A stretch of DNA of 64,000 nt from Orbilia blumenaviensis (taxonomy: Eukaryota > Ascomycota > Orbiliomycetes > Orbiliales > Orbiliaceae), in the NCBI GenBank assembly GCA_036872755.1, contig JAVHNS010000001.1, positions 1,736,001 to 1,800,000 on the forward strand. The letters run 5' to 3'. Made by a program: the position numbers and the translations under genes. This document shows positions 37,752-49,816 of this stretch, piece after piece. The notes beneath the pieces were generated by a model, which was given only the letters and a program-made list of their open reading frames with translations, did not search any database and had not been told where the DNA came from. How positions within the stretch are numbered: the stretch's first letter is position 1; each line of letters begins with the position of its first letter.

Positions 37752-40700
37752 ATGTCGAAAGGCCAAAAGGGCTACAAAGTCCCCTATCGAGGGGGTCCTC
37801 GAAGCGGTGGCCGATATTTAAAGAACAATAAGAAGGCAGTAGATAAAGATTCTCTACTAGCAACGGATCGGACAAGCTCGGAAGAGAAATGGGAAGCTAC
37901 GAAGCTTGCGCACTCGATAGACGAGAGGATGGGGTTTCCGAGATATGAAGCTGGGCCAAAGAAGATTGGATGGCTGATAAACATGCATTCGGTATGAACG
38001 ACAATGGTGGAAACTTTAGAACTGCTAAAAGTATAAGGAATATTACTGACGTAGCTGGTGCAATTTTGCAGACTGCTATGGAGGATGAAAAAATTATTGG
38101 AGGAAAGGCTGGAGTTGACTTCTACTTTATTGATGACGAGGGTGGATCTTTCAAGGCGACAGTTCTATACGATCCGTATTTCCTGATAGCCTGCAAGGTT
38201 CGACCAGCTCTTTGAAAGCTATGAGGGTGGTCTTGGAGCTAATATACCCTAAATAGTCTGGGTTTGAAATGGAAGTCGAGGAATGGTTGCGTCGAAAGTT
38301 TGAAGGGCTAGTGAAGTCGCTTTCAAGACTTACAAGAGAAGACCTGCAGATGGTATGATTGGGACAAAACAAAATTGGTGGTATACCATCGCTAACATTT
38401 GCTGTAGCCAAATCATTTAATGGGCTACAGGCGGACCTTCATCAAAATCGATTTCCACAACGTGCCCGATTTACTAGCTGTTCGAAAAGTCCTAATGCCA
38501 ATTGCTGAGGACAATAAGAAACAAGTTGACGCTATAGACACCTATGCCGAAGTTACAAAGTAAGAACCTTATCTCCAGTGGAATTGTTCTTGTAGTATTT
38601 ACTAAGCAATGGATGTTGCAGCTCTCGAGCTGGATTTGATCTCTTCGACGACCCACTGGATATGGGAAGGACAACCGCTGCTGGCGCCGATGCAAGCGAC
38701 TATATCGTTGATATCAGAGAGTATGATGTTCCATATCATGTGCGAGTTTCAATAGATCTAGGTAACAAGACTGCGTCACCCCCCTAAGAGTTACTTATTG
38801 ATAAGGATAATAGACATACGGATCGGAAAGTGGTACACCGTCGAAGCGAAGCATGGCGTAATCGGGTTGTCTCTGATAGAAGACCGTCTTGCCCGTGCTG
38901 ATCCCGTGATTCTGGCGTTTGATATCGAAACTACTAAGCTCCCACTCAAGTTTCCAGACGCTTTAATTGACCAAGTCATGATGATTTCGTATATGATTGA
39001 CGGACAGGTATTGACTCTCTCTGCCCCCCACAGGTTTGAAACAATGCTAACTTGGATTTAGGGTTTCTTAATAACGAATAGAGAAATAGTATCTGAAGAT
39101 ATTGAAGATTTTGAATACACTCCAAAACCTGAATATGAGGGTGAATTCATGATATTCAACGAGCCTAATGAACGTGCGGTCTTAGAGAGATTCTTCGACC
39201 ATGTTAAAGAGGCTAGACCTACCGTTATTGTCACATACAACGGAGACTTCTTCGATTGGCCCTTTGTGGAAGCGAGAGCCTCTGCACTGGGTATTGATAT
39301 GTATCATGAAATTGGATTCCGGAAGGACAGTGAGGGTATCTATAAGAGCAACTACTGTGCCCATATGGACGCCTTTGCTTGGGTAAATCGAGACAGTTAT
39401 CTCCCACAGGGTAGTCGAGGTCTCAAAGCCGTCACAACCGCAAAGTTAGGCTACGATCCGGACGAATTGGATCCAGAATTGATGACTAGGTAATTGTCAG
39501 CCCCCCTAAAGATATGCCACCTGGTTTCATATGCTTATATTTTAAAAGGTATGCGAGTGAACGCCCACAAACACTAGCAGAATACTCAGTTTCCGATGCC
39601 GTTGCAACATATTATCTCTACATGAAATACGTCCATCCTTTCATCTTTTCGCTGTGTACAATTATTCCACTTGGACCGGATGATGTCTTACGGAAGGGTA
39701 CTGGTACTCTATGTGAGATGTTGTTGATGGTATGTATACCAAAACTATGTTACATTAATTGCGATCGCGTTACTAAAAAAACCTCTAGGTTCAAGCGTTC
39801 CAAAAGAATATTATAATTCCCAACAAGCACAAGAACCCCGATGAAGTCTTTTGGGAGGGTCATTTAGTCGAGTCAGAAACATATGTGGGTGGTCACGTTG
39901 AGGCTTTGGAAGCGGGTGTATTCCGCAGTGACATCCCAGCCAACTTTGCGGTTGATCCTGGCGCTATCGACGAGTTATTAAGAGACTTGGATGCTGCCTT
40001 GAAGTTTGCCATTATCGTCGAAAGCAACAAGAAACTCGAGGATGTCACAAACTATGACGAAGTAAAAGAAAAGATTGCAGCGAACCTCATGGATCTGAAG
40101 GCAACACCGAATAGGAGTGAACGGCCTTTGATATACCACTTGGATGTCGCATCTATGTATCCCAACATCATGACAACCAACCGTCTTCAACCAGATTCTA
40201 TGATAAAAGAGTCTGACTGTGCCGCTTGCGATTTCAATCGACCTGGTAAAACATGCGATAGACGCCTACCCTGGGCTTGGAGAGGGGAGTTCTTACCGCC
40301 GAAAAGAGATGAATATCTTATGATTCGAAGGGCCCTGGAAAACGAAAGGTTTCCACCGAAGTATCCCAACGGGCCTCATAGGACTTGGGATGGACTGCCT
40401 CCTTCCGAACAAGCAGGGATGATCAAAAAACGGTTGACGGAATATAGCAAAAAGATCTACCACAAAATCAAGGAGACAAGGACAATTGAGCGAGAGGCTA
40501 TTATCTGTCAGCGTGAGAATCCATTCTATGTTGATACTGTGCGAATGTTCAGAGATCGTCGATACCATTTTAAAGGCGAACAGAAAGTCTGGAAGAACAA
40601 AACAGATTCTCTGAAAAAATCGGGCGCCACACAAGCTGAGATTGATGAGGGTGGTAAAATGGTTGTTCTCTTCGATTCGCTGCAATTGGCTCATAAAGTC

Positions 40701-43700
40701 ATTCTGAATTCCTTCTACGGATACGTCATGAGAAAGGGTTCTCGATGGTATTCGTTAGAAATGGCTGGCGTTACTTGCTTGACCGGATCACGGATTATCC
40801 AACTGGCTCGCCAGCTTGTTGAGCGGATAGGCCGCCCACTGGAGTTGGATACAGACGGTATTTGGTGTATCCTGCCCGCCACATTCCCAGAAAACTTCGT
40901 CTTCAACCTAGCAAATGGAAAGAAGCTACCGATTTCGTATCCATGTGTCATGTTGAACCATCTAGTGCACGACAAATTCACAAACCACCAGTATCAGGAT
41001 CTAGTGGACAAGGACAAATTTAAGTACGAAACTCATTCTGAAAACTCCATCTTTTTCGAGGTTGATGGACCTTACAAAGCCATGATTTTGCCAACCTCGA
41101 AAGAGGAAGACAAAGGTTTGAAAAAGAGATACGCTGTGTTCAATCACGACGGTAGTCTTGCTGAGTTGAAGGGTTTCGAGGTCAAGCGTCGTGGAGAGTT
41201 GAAGTTGATCAAGATATTCCAAACTCAGATCTTCAAAGTGTTCTTGGAGGGTACAACACTGGCAGAAACATATGGCGCAGTTGCCAAAGTAGCGAACCGT
41301 TGGTTGGACGTGCTGTACCAGCACGGATCTACACTCGCCGATGAGGAACTTATTGAACTCATTTGCGAGAATAGGAACATGGCGAAAACCCTCGAGGAAT
41401 ATGGGGGTCAGAAGTCAACATCGATCAAAACTGCTAGACGGTTAGCTGAATTCTTGGGAGACCAGATGACCAAAGACAAGGGTCTCAACTGCAAATATAT
41501 TATTTCCGCAAAACCAAGAGGCGCCCCGGTCACAGAAAGAGCAGTTCCAGTTGCCATATTTTCTGCTGAAGAGTCCATAAAGAAGCACTTTCTACGCAAA
41601 TGGCTTCGCGAGGATATCACTAATATGGATCCAAGAAACGTGGTTGATTGGGACTACTACCTTGAGCGTCTAGGTTCCGTCATCCAAAAGCTTATCACTA
41701 TCCCTGCTGCGCTACAGAAGGTTAGAAATCCGGTACCGCGGATCGCTCATCCTGAATGGCTGCAACGCCGAATCAATGCAAAAGATGATAAACTGAAGCA
41801 GAAGAAGATGACGGATATGTTCAAGAAAGAGCCTATGGCAGATGTGACGAATAATGCTATCAACCTACAAGATATGGAAGACTTTGGATCAACAGCACCC
41901 GTTGGGAAAGGTCTTGACAATGTCTTGAACAAGGTGGTAGCGTCTCAAAGCCTCAAACGAAAGGCTCCTGAGCCTGTCGTTCCAGTTGATCCCTATGCAA
42001 GTCTTCCTGCAAAAATGCCGGCTATTGATAAAGACTACAAGGGCTTCTTGCAATACCAGAAGAAAAAGTGGAAAATTCAACGATATGCTCGAGAAAGACG
42101 AAGACAGCTATTTGGAGACCGACAAGCGCTGCCGGGTGAGGGCTTAGATTCTATGTTCCGACAGCAAGCCCAAATGGTCTACATGAAAACATGGCAGGTA
42201 CTACACTTTGCAGAGACGGATGTTCCTGGTGAAGTCAATGCACATGTTTTGATCGACCGGAAGATACATCTCGTCAAGCTTCTTGTTCCAAGAACAATCT
42301 TCGTAAACTTCAGAAACAAAGATGTTCCGAACTTCGAGCTGAAAGAGTGTAACTCTGAGCCTGTCACCTCTACTTTACCCAATGGTCACCCATCAACAAA
42401 TTTGTTTAGGCTAACCATGCCTGAACAAGTCTACGTTGAAAAGTTCCAAAAAATGGTGGCGCTTACATCACACCCGACCGTGGAGGGCATCTACGAAACA
42501 GAAGTTCCTCTAAATGTCAGAGCGATGCTTCAACTAGGAAATATTTGTACATTGGACGGCAGCACAAGAGGTGTGCTCGGGAAAGGTATCAAGGATGGTT
42601 TCGATCTGAAAGATATTCTTCAGCAAGATGCCCAGCAACCTTACCTTGGAGGCGCTCAAATGTCATATCTTTACTTATTCCACTTAGTTGCCGGGGACAG
42701 ACAGTTCATTTCACTTGTGTCTTCGAGTGGGGCTGAAGCACAGGTATTTGTACTGAATGCGCAAAAAGATGCACAAGGATTGCCAAATATCGACAAGATG
42801 TACGCCGAACAGGTGCTCCGACGAAATCAAGAACCGCATGGGCAAAGTCCATTTGAATACTTGGATACTGTGCATTTCAAGACAACATACATCAACAAGC
42901 CACGCCTGTTATACAGAAACGTGGATGATGCGATCAAGAAGCTTAAGTCCGAGGAGCAAAAGGCATTCGTTTTGGTTATACAATCTCCCCATAAACGCAC
43001 CCTCTGCAAGGAGATACGATCTTTGACCGAATTTCCAATGTTGTCACTGCAGACTGATCAGACGGATAGCAGCCTCCCACCCTTGGGCTGGCAAAACTTT
43101 GTGGCAAAACGCATTGTCATCCGTTACTTGTCCCTTGGCTCGTGGTTGTCTCATCTCATTGAATTGGCGAGATATGGCAAGGTCCCGCTGTGCAATCTAG
43201 CAAATCACGATCCAAGATTCTTGGTCGATATCGCCTATGCAAGACGGTTACAGGCGAGCAATGTAGTCCTTTGGTGGTCACCAACACCCGTTCCTGATCA
43301 CGGTGGTCACCAGAAAGATAGCATTGTTCGGTCTCTCGAGCATGTTAATATGCCCGATATTAACAACCGTGGATCTTATTCGTCGGTGTGTATCGAGATT
43401 GATGTCAGAAATTTGGCTATCAACACCTTGTTAACCTCTTCTCTAATCAATGAGCTCGAAGGCGCAGATGCTATGGGCTTCGATCCGGTTAGTAAATCGA
43501 ACGGCGAGGAACAGCAATCCTTGTACACCGAGAATACGTTCGCTACTGCCAGCATCACCGTTTTGAGAGATCTAGTGAAGGCATGGTGGGGAGAGGCGAC
43601 CAGGGGTAACAGCATGGCCGATCTCATGGTTCAACACCTTGTCCGTTGGGTTGAAAGTCCCGAGTCATTCCTTTACGACCACGCCCTGCACTTCTATGTC

Positions 43701-44909
43701 CAGACAATGTCAAAAAAGGCTTTCTTGCAGTTACTGGCCGATTTCAAGCGTGTTGGGTCCAGTGTCGTATACGCCAATGCGAACAGGTTGATTCTGCAAA
43801 CTACGAAGGCAGAGGTGGGCACTGCATATGCATATAGCCAGTATATTCTTAAGGCAATCAAGGCGAAACCTCTTTTCAACTTCTTAGATCTCGATATCAA
43901 AGAGTATTGGGACTACCTTCTTTGGTACGACTCGTACAACTACGGCGGACTGGCATGTTCCGAGGTAGTCGAGGCGGACAGGCAGGAGTTAAACTTGATC
44001 ATGCACTGGCAGTTCAGCAAGGCGCTACCACAGACTATGCAGGAATCATTTAGCACTTGGGTTGCAGAATTTGTTCATATCCTACACGGCTTCAAGCACC
44101 CAGAAAATACGCCCGGGACGGTAGAATCTACTCCTAGAATGACACAACTACCTCCTAGGGCCAACGACGGGGGTAAAGATGACGTTGGCGACGTTGTAAC
44201 TTTACCAAAAGATTTCTTGAAGCCGCTGAAAAAGAATATTTCTCAGCTACTGCGACTACAACATGACATCATACTTCATCCAGACCGACAATCTGAGTTC
44301 GAGTTCCCAAATTTGCCTGGTACGAAGCTTGGAAGTTCCAACGCCGTTTTAGAGCTTGTGAAGGCAATGTCTGCGGTATTCGCTTTACCGAAGGATCTCA
44401 TGTTGTCTACTCGCCAGCTCCGCAAGGACTTGTTGCACATGTTTGATATCAAGGAATTCAGCAAGGAAGGTCAATTCGAGAATTCTACTGAGAGCCTACG
44501 GTTCGAGCAAGTCATCTGCCAGAACTGTACCATGTCCCGGGACCTGGATTTTTGTAGGGATGAGGATTTGATGCCGGAAATCGATATTGATGGGAAGCCT
44601 TCCAAAGAAAGAGCCTGGAAATGTTTCAACTGTGGACATGAGTATGATCGGTTGGCTTTACAGGAACGCATGGTGAGTGAGGTGGAGGAAATGTTGATAC
44701 GCTACAGCACGCAAGATCTGGTCTGCTTCAAGTGCAAGAAGATCAAGACCAGTGATTTCCAGGAGCACTGTATCTGCAGTGGTGTTTGGAAACTCACGGT
44801 TTCAAAGGAGGACACGATAGCCCGGTTGAAGGTTTATAGGAGCGTGGCGGAGTATTATTCCCTTCAGATGCTCGAGGAGAATGTGAAGGTCATACTGGAG
44901 AGCATATAA
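37752..44909 (+). CDS. POL2: DNA polymerase epsilon catalytic subunit
   Basis: Leading-strand replicative polymerase with 3'-5' proofreading. It begins [20 protein letters not shown]. About eight short exons precede a single exon of about 5.1 kb from 39789. Proofreading motifs are intact: Exo [10 protein letters not shown], Exo [13 protein letters not shown], Exo [16 protein letters not shown]. Polymerase motifs are [30 protein letters not shown] and C ELDTDGIW. The inactive C-terminal B-family half is present, and the end carries zinc-binding cysteines: [13 protein letters not shown] ... CFNCGHEYD and [18 protein letters not shown]. Summed exons give about 2,220 residues, the usual size. Confidence 0.97.
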
Positions 44910-45401
44910 TAGCGAGTAATTCAAGACACCAAACTGGTCAGAAAGGCAGTATTTTGCGCCAGTCCTTTGCCTAGATCTTGCCTCTTAGAGGACTTTTTTG
45001 TTTTTGCCCGAATCCAGAGGGTTCTTCGAAGCTGCATTATTGCTTGCATAGCGTTAGCCTGTTAGTGGCATGCATGTGTAGAAAGTTTGCGACCTAGATT
45101 AGCATGATATCTCAGGTATTTGCATTTGCATCTAACCTATTCCATATTCTGTTGCCTAAATATCATTGATCCTTTTCTGCGACTATTAATTTCGTGAAAT
45201 CCTGCCTGAAACCACCTAGGTACAAAACCGGCCATGGAACGACAACAATGTTGCATATTATGCGTTGCCAAAACCAAAGTCTCAAAGCATTTTGCATTCA
45301 GCATCCAACCTCACCTCCAGATATGTTGTACCAGGTCATTTCGATCTAAAGATGTAAAAGAGAAAGCAATCAAACCAACCTAAATTAATTAAGAAAAAGC
45401 C
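44910..45401. other. Intergenic region POL2 / COX20
   Basis: 492 bp between tandem genes, AT-rich; POL2 3' end and COX20 promoter. No gene seen. Confidence 0.5.
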
Positions 45402-46012
45402 ATGGCCAACGATAGTTCCCCGACCAGCCCATCTACCGGGGCAGAAAACTCGTCTCCTTCATCATCTTCCTCTTCCCTGCCCCCTCTACCCGACCCGTCA
45501 ACTGTTGGGCAAATCCCTCCACGACAGAAAGCTACGTTCTCCGATGCTATCAAGAGCATTAACTGGGACAGTTTGACCAATATCCACAAGTCGCCATGCG
45601 CGAGGCAGACTTTCCTGACTGGTATTGCGACAGGATTCGCGTTTGGTGGTGTTAAGCTTGTGCTACGAGGTTAGCAGAATATATGATCCCTTCCTGGCTG
45701 TTGTAAAAAATGAGATATGCAATTCGGAGAGCTAATAGTATATATGTTTGTTTTGATGTAGCTCCACTATATAGCGCTTGTAATTGGGCTGTTGGTATGT
45801 TTACTGCCACTTCATGGGTAGTGTGGGAAGCCTGTGAATGGCGAAGGGGCAGGGAACAAGATGGTATGATCCGAGCCATGCAAATCATCGAATATAAGAA
45901 ACTAGAGAGGGAGAAGAAACTGGAAGAGAGGAGGGAGCAGTTGAAGATACAGAAGGAGGAGGAGGAACGGCTGAAAAGGGAAGCAGAGCAGAGATGGTGG
46001 AAACCATGGTGA
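45402..46012 (+). CDS. COX20: Cytochrome c oxidase assembly protein COX20
   Basis: Mitochondrial inner-membrane chaperone that supports Cox2 maturation in complex IV assembly. Exons 45402-45669 and 45762-46012 give 172 residues. The disordered Ser/Pro N-terminus is followed by the conserved SPCARQTFLTGIATGFAFGG, containing the first membrane helix. After the intron come NWAVGMFTATSWVVWEACEW, the second helix, and a charged coiled-coil tail (KLEERREQLKIQKEEEERLK) ending WWKPW. The intron donor is GTTAGC, weaker than the GTRNGT used elsewhere, but both frame and family alignment require it. The ATG at 45402 is in a purine-rich context. Confidence 0.9.
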
Positions 46013-46514
46013 TTTTTGGATTCCTTGTGACGGGATCAGGTTATTGTTTTTACAAACTTGAGGTAATTGCCCCCTTGACAGATGTTTGGATTTCACCTTT
46101 ATGTATACTGGGCCGGTTTTGATTTTATGTACATATGAATGACTTCTTGTAGCTAAGATTTATTGAGCGATGTAGATAATGCATAACCCTTCATGTGTAT
46201 AATTTCTAAAGAAGCCTCCAGAGATAAACATGGAGACTCAACAAGTAACAGTATTTCAAGACGTTGACAAATACATGATAACACACACCTTTACACCAGA
46301 AAACTCCCTTCGTGGACATAAAAGAAATTCGTGATGAGGTAAGCAGCGATGCAGAACAATGAAATGAAAACTATATGCATGAAAACTTCGAGCAATCAAG
46401 AGTGGCATCTGGGGTATTAATGGACGGATGAGCAGGCTTTTGGCATGGTTACGACTAATGAGTTAAGTTGTGTAATTAAACGAGGAAAGGGGTAGAGAGG
46501 ATAGTAAGAAGTGA
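46013..46514. other. Convergent intergenic region
   Basis: 502 bp between the COX20 stop and the stop of the next minus-strand gene. AT-rich; no frame of interest. Confidence 0.5.
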
Positions 46515-47737
46515 TCAATCAGCAAAATGAACTCGTTTTCCTGGACCGGAACTCTGAACGTCAACCATTTCATCGGCATCATCAGCGGGAACAGTGGGAA
46601 CGAGGCTTGAGGTAGAGGAACCAGCAGATGCACCTCTGTCAGTTACATTCCTTCGCCGTCGCTCAGTTGTTCGTTTTGCGCGAGCTTCCCTGGACTCCCG
46701 CGCTTTATATTCCTTTATCTATAATCACTAGTTAGTACTTGCAGGGGGAATATTATAGCGTAATACATGCATACCTGCTGCATTCGTTTTTGGCTTCGGA
46801 TTTCACGTTGCTGAGCCGTTGGTCGATACCCTATGCCCGTTTCGTCTGGATCTGAGTCCGTATCAAGTTCCTCAGCGGGCTTTGAGCTATGGGTTTCATC
46901 ATCTTGGTCTATCAAAGGCGGCGGACTCTTCAATCTCCTTCTTGAGGGTTGTGGCTGCTTTGAGCTTCCAACGAAAGTCACGGGATCATCCAGTCCAGTG
47001 CTGACGATTGGGACCTCTGTTTCCTCTTCCTGTCTTGCAAATGTCACAGGAGAGTTATCAGAAGTTGTCATTTCAATTTCGCCAGGCTCCTTGAACATAG
47101 CTTTCCCCTTTCCCTTGCGCTTTTTTGGGGTGCCAGTGACTTCATCTGAGTTCTTGTCAGGTTGAACGTCAAGTATGACTGCCCTCTTCTTTCTCGGTGT
47201 TCTGGTGAGATCCGAATCCCTATCCTCTTCGGCTACCGTAGAAACGTCGAATGTATTGGCATTATCATTGTTGGTTGATTCCGGCAAATCAACCCGTTTG
47301 TTGGCTCCTTCAGCCTTTCTCCATGACTTTATCGCCTTTGCAGATTTCGACGTTTCTTTCCCTTCATCCTTGCTGCTGAGAATCAGGCTTTCAAGTTTGT
47401 TTGCAACCCGAGTCCGAGGCGATGGAGCCTCTGACCCTGGTGGACTCGACATTATTCCGGCACCAGCGGCACCATGTTTCATATCCCCACTGTCGACCCT
47501 GGCTCTGACCACCGCTTTTCCGCTCCCACCCCCGTCAGATACCCCGTCACTCCCAAAGGACGTAGCTAAAGAGCTACTAAACGAAGAATTTGTAGATACT
47601 GGAGTGATATACAGTAGAACGTCTCGTTTTCTTTTGGCGGACGGAGAAGCGACGGGGATGTATGGCGGGATAGAAGCAGTGTCGCTCAGAGCTCTAATAT
47701 GAGAGGATTTTGTATCAATGTCGATTTCGAATGCCAT
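46515..47737 (-). CDS. Basic, mostly disordered protein with a C-terminal RVxF-type motif
   Basis: Family not firmly recognised. Exon 1 runs from the ATG at 47737 to ...REIRSQKRMQQ, and a 57-nt intron (GTATGC donor, TATAG acceptor) joins it to IKEYKARESREARAKR. The total is about 390 residues. Most is low-complexity with basic patches (RKKR, PKKRKGKGK), a conserved-looking Y-K-A-R-E-x-R-E-A-R segment near the end, and acidic stretches. The last residues are GKRVHFAD, a canonical [K/R]-V-x-F protein phosphatase 1 docking motif in a basic context. Nuclear localisation and PP1 binding are inferences. The stop is at 46515-46517. Confidence 0.72.
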
Positions 47738-47935
47738 GTATTACAGTAACCAAGGTAGTGGCTTGAAGAAGTCTCCTTTGGTATTAATGAGTCGTATGTA
47801 TGCTTTGGAAAATGACTAGATGTCGTCTTAGATGTAGGATCGAGGAAAAGTTTTTCGAATGGTGACTAACAGCTAAAGTCCCTTTACACCCCCGGCAGAT
47901 ACCCAAATGATATATGATGGAGTGAGTTGAATCGG

Positions 47936-47951
47936 AAAAAAAAAAAAAAAA
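47936..47951. repeat. Poly(A) run
   Basis: Sixteen A in a row in the gene-poor region. Confidence 0.85.
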
Positions 47952-48451
47952 CTGTAGGTCACAAGGACCAGAATCCTGTCCGCTATGCGTCCGAGTTGCG
48001 TTTTTTGATGTTGTACTTTGATTTTTAGATGCAAGGTGGGAATTCACCAATCAAGGAGGCCTTTTATGCTGCCATAGGGCTGCCTGCAGTAAGGCAAAGG
48101 ATGGGGTGTGTGGAACTGTGGTCACGGTTAGCCACATCCCCATATGACCCAGAGGGCTCCCTGCAGGGTGGGCAAACCGGGGGTCTTACCTCGGCAGCGG
48201 GACCCTAGATTTGATTTCAGATCTAGGCCGGATCACTCAGCCAGGGCCTAGAATAGTGGGAAGCGTCTTGGATTCGCAGAGGGCGGTGGGAGAGCTGTAT
48301 CCGGGGTGTGGTTTTTCGATGGAGTCGGTGAAGCTGGTCGTCAACTCCATGCTAGCCTCCCGACCCATGCAGGGTTTCTCGAAGGCGAGTCAAACACTTA
48401 CTCGCAACGGCTGGAGACTTCGTCCTGCCCTGATCTGGTCAGCGGGCTGGT

Positions 48452-48475
48452 GTGTATATATATATATATGTATAC
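48452..48475. repeat. TA-rich microsatellite
   Basis: Short alternating TA tract flanked by TGTG and TGTA. Confidence 0.85.
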
Positions 48476-49816
48476 GAGTTACTTGGTTATTTGTGATAAT
48501 TAATTCTGGCCGCGTCAAATGACAAGATCTGAAGGGTAGTACGGAATATTACTGTCCCACCTTCATAGTTGCTTACTGACATAAGTATCTTGCTGCATAT
48601 ATATATTCTGGAGTTGTAGTTGCAGTTGGGTCTATAATTAGAAGCTCGACGTTGAATCCGGCTAGCTGTTATCGTCCATGGCCAAAGCTGGTGGCAACGC
48701 AAGAGAAGACTGGTTGTTTAAGTTACCATGCAAAATCCGGGGGCCTAAGGGTTCGGAATAAACTGTAAGACATTCTAGCAGAGGATGAGTATTCACTAGT
48801 AGCTCTAGGTCTGAGTGTCTATGGATCGGACTAGTTTCGAAGCGGATAGCCTTGGGCATATTCTGCATAAGTTATTTTATTATATATGGACAGTACCTCT
48901 ACGTATACAGTAACGAATTAATAACGTGATTACAGAATTGTGTACTATCTTACAGCGATAGCAGGCTCAATAGGCAGGCTCGACGCAGTCATATCAAACC
49001 AGTCTGTTAGACTCAATTAGGAATATCTCAGTGAGAATATTTGATTCATTGGTACTGTTTGCTGGTGGTTCGTCAATGCGGAGAACTGGTTAGTGGAAAT
49101 ACTTCACAGAGATCCACCAAATTCTTCAAGTCAAACTACCAATAATACACAAAAGCTTCATGGAATATTTCATTTAGAAGAAAAGAGCTATGCACACGCT
49201 AGCCGGGTCGAAAGGACCCAAGCTGGATATCTTGATTTCAGGAAACGCAAAAAGGATCAGTGAGACGAATGGGTAGTCGCGCGGATATCATTGATGCCAA
49301 AAAAAAGATGCTGGCAAAGGAGAAAAGAGTTGTAGAAGTACAGGTACTGGTAACTAGAATGCATGAGCGATGCAACATGACTGACCATGATATCATTAAA
49401 GGCTCCAACCATGCATGGAACAAAACAAAGATGAAGAACAGGAATGGTCCACAGCGCGGGGACTTAAAAGAAAGCAGGGAAACGGAAGAGCAGATGAAAG
49501 CTCGTATTATTACAAAGTGTAGGTATGAATATTGCTTTTCAGACGGAAAGGAGAAGAAAAAGAACCATCCGACGCTGGAAAAAAAAACAAACAATAAAGG
49601 TCGTGCTGAAGATGTCACCGGATGAAACGAATACCGGGCACCTTGCGAAGAAGCGCAACGTTGAGATAGGTAAAAAAGCGGAAGGAAAAATCCGCCATTC
49701 GTAAAAACGCCGATAATAATCGAAACTCAATCAAACTCATAAAGAAAGCAGTCATGAGAGAAAAGACAAAGGAAGGCGCTCCGGATATGTCTGATGATGG
49801 TTTACGCCGGTGGGGA

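Larger units (their letters stand above)
47738..49816. other. Gene-poor region of 2.1 kb
   Basis: Between the start of the disordered protein gene and the 3' end of the Arf-GEF. It contains an A16 run (47936-47951) and a TA-rich microsatellite (48452-48475). A minus-strand frame at 48662-48868 (RFETSPIHRHSDLELLVNTH) has a protein-like look but is short and isolated; it could be a remnant. A plus-strand frame of 121 codons at 49260-49625 lies antisense to the 3' side of the Arf-GEF and has no domain. Confidence 0.45.

Noticed and set aside
48662..48868. Minus-strand frame resembling an F-box-protein fragment
   Set aside because: Only 68 codons, isolated, and not distinguishable from chance.
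49260..49625. Plus-strand frame of 121 codons
   Set aside because: Charged low-complexity translation next to the Arf-GEF 3' end; no homologous look, no introns or promoter.
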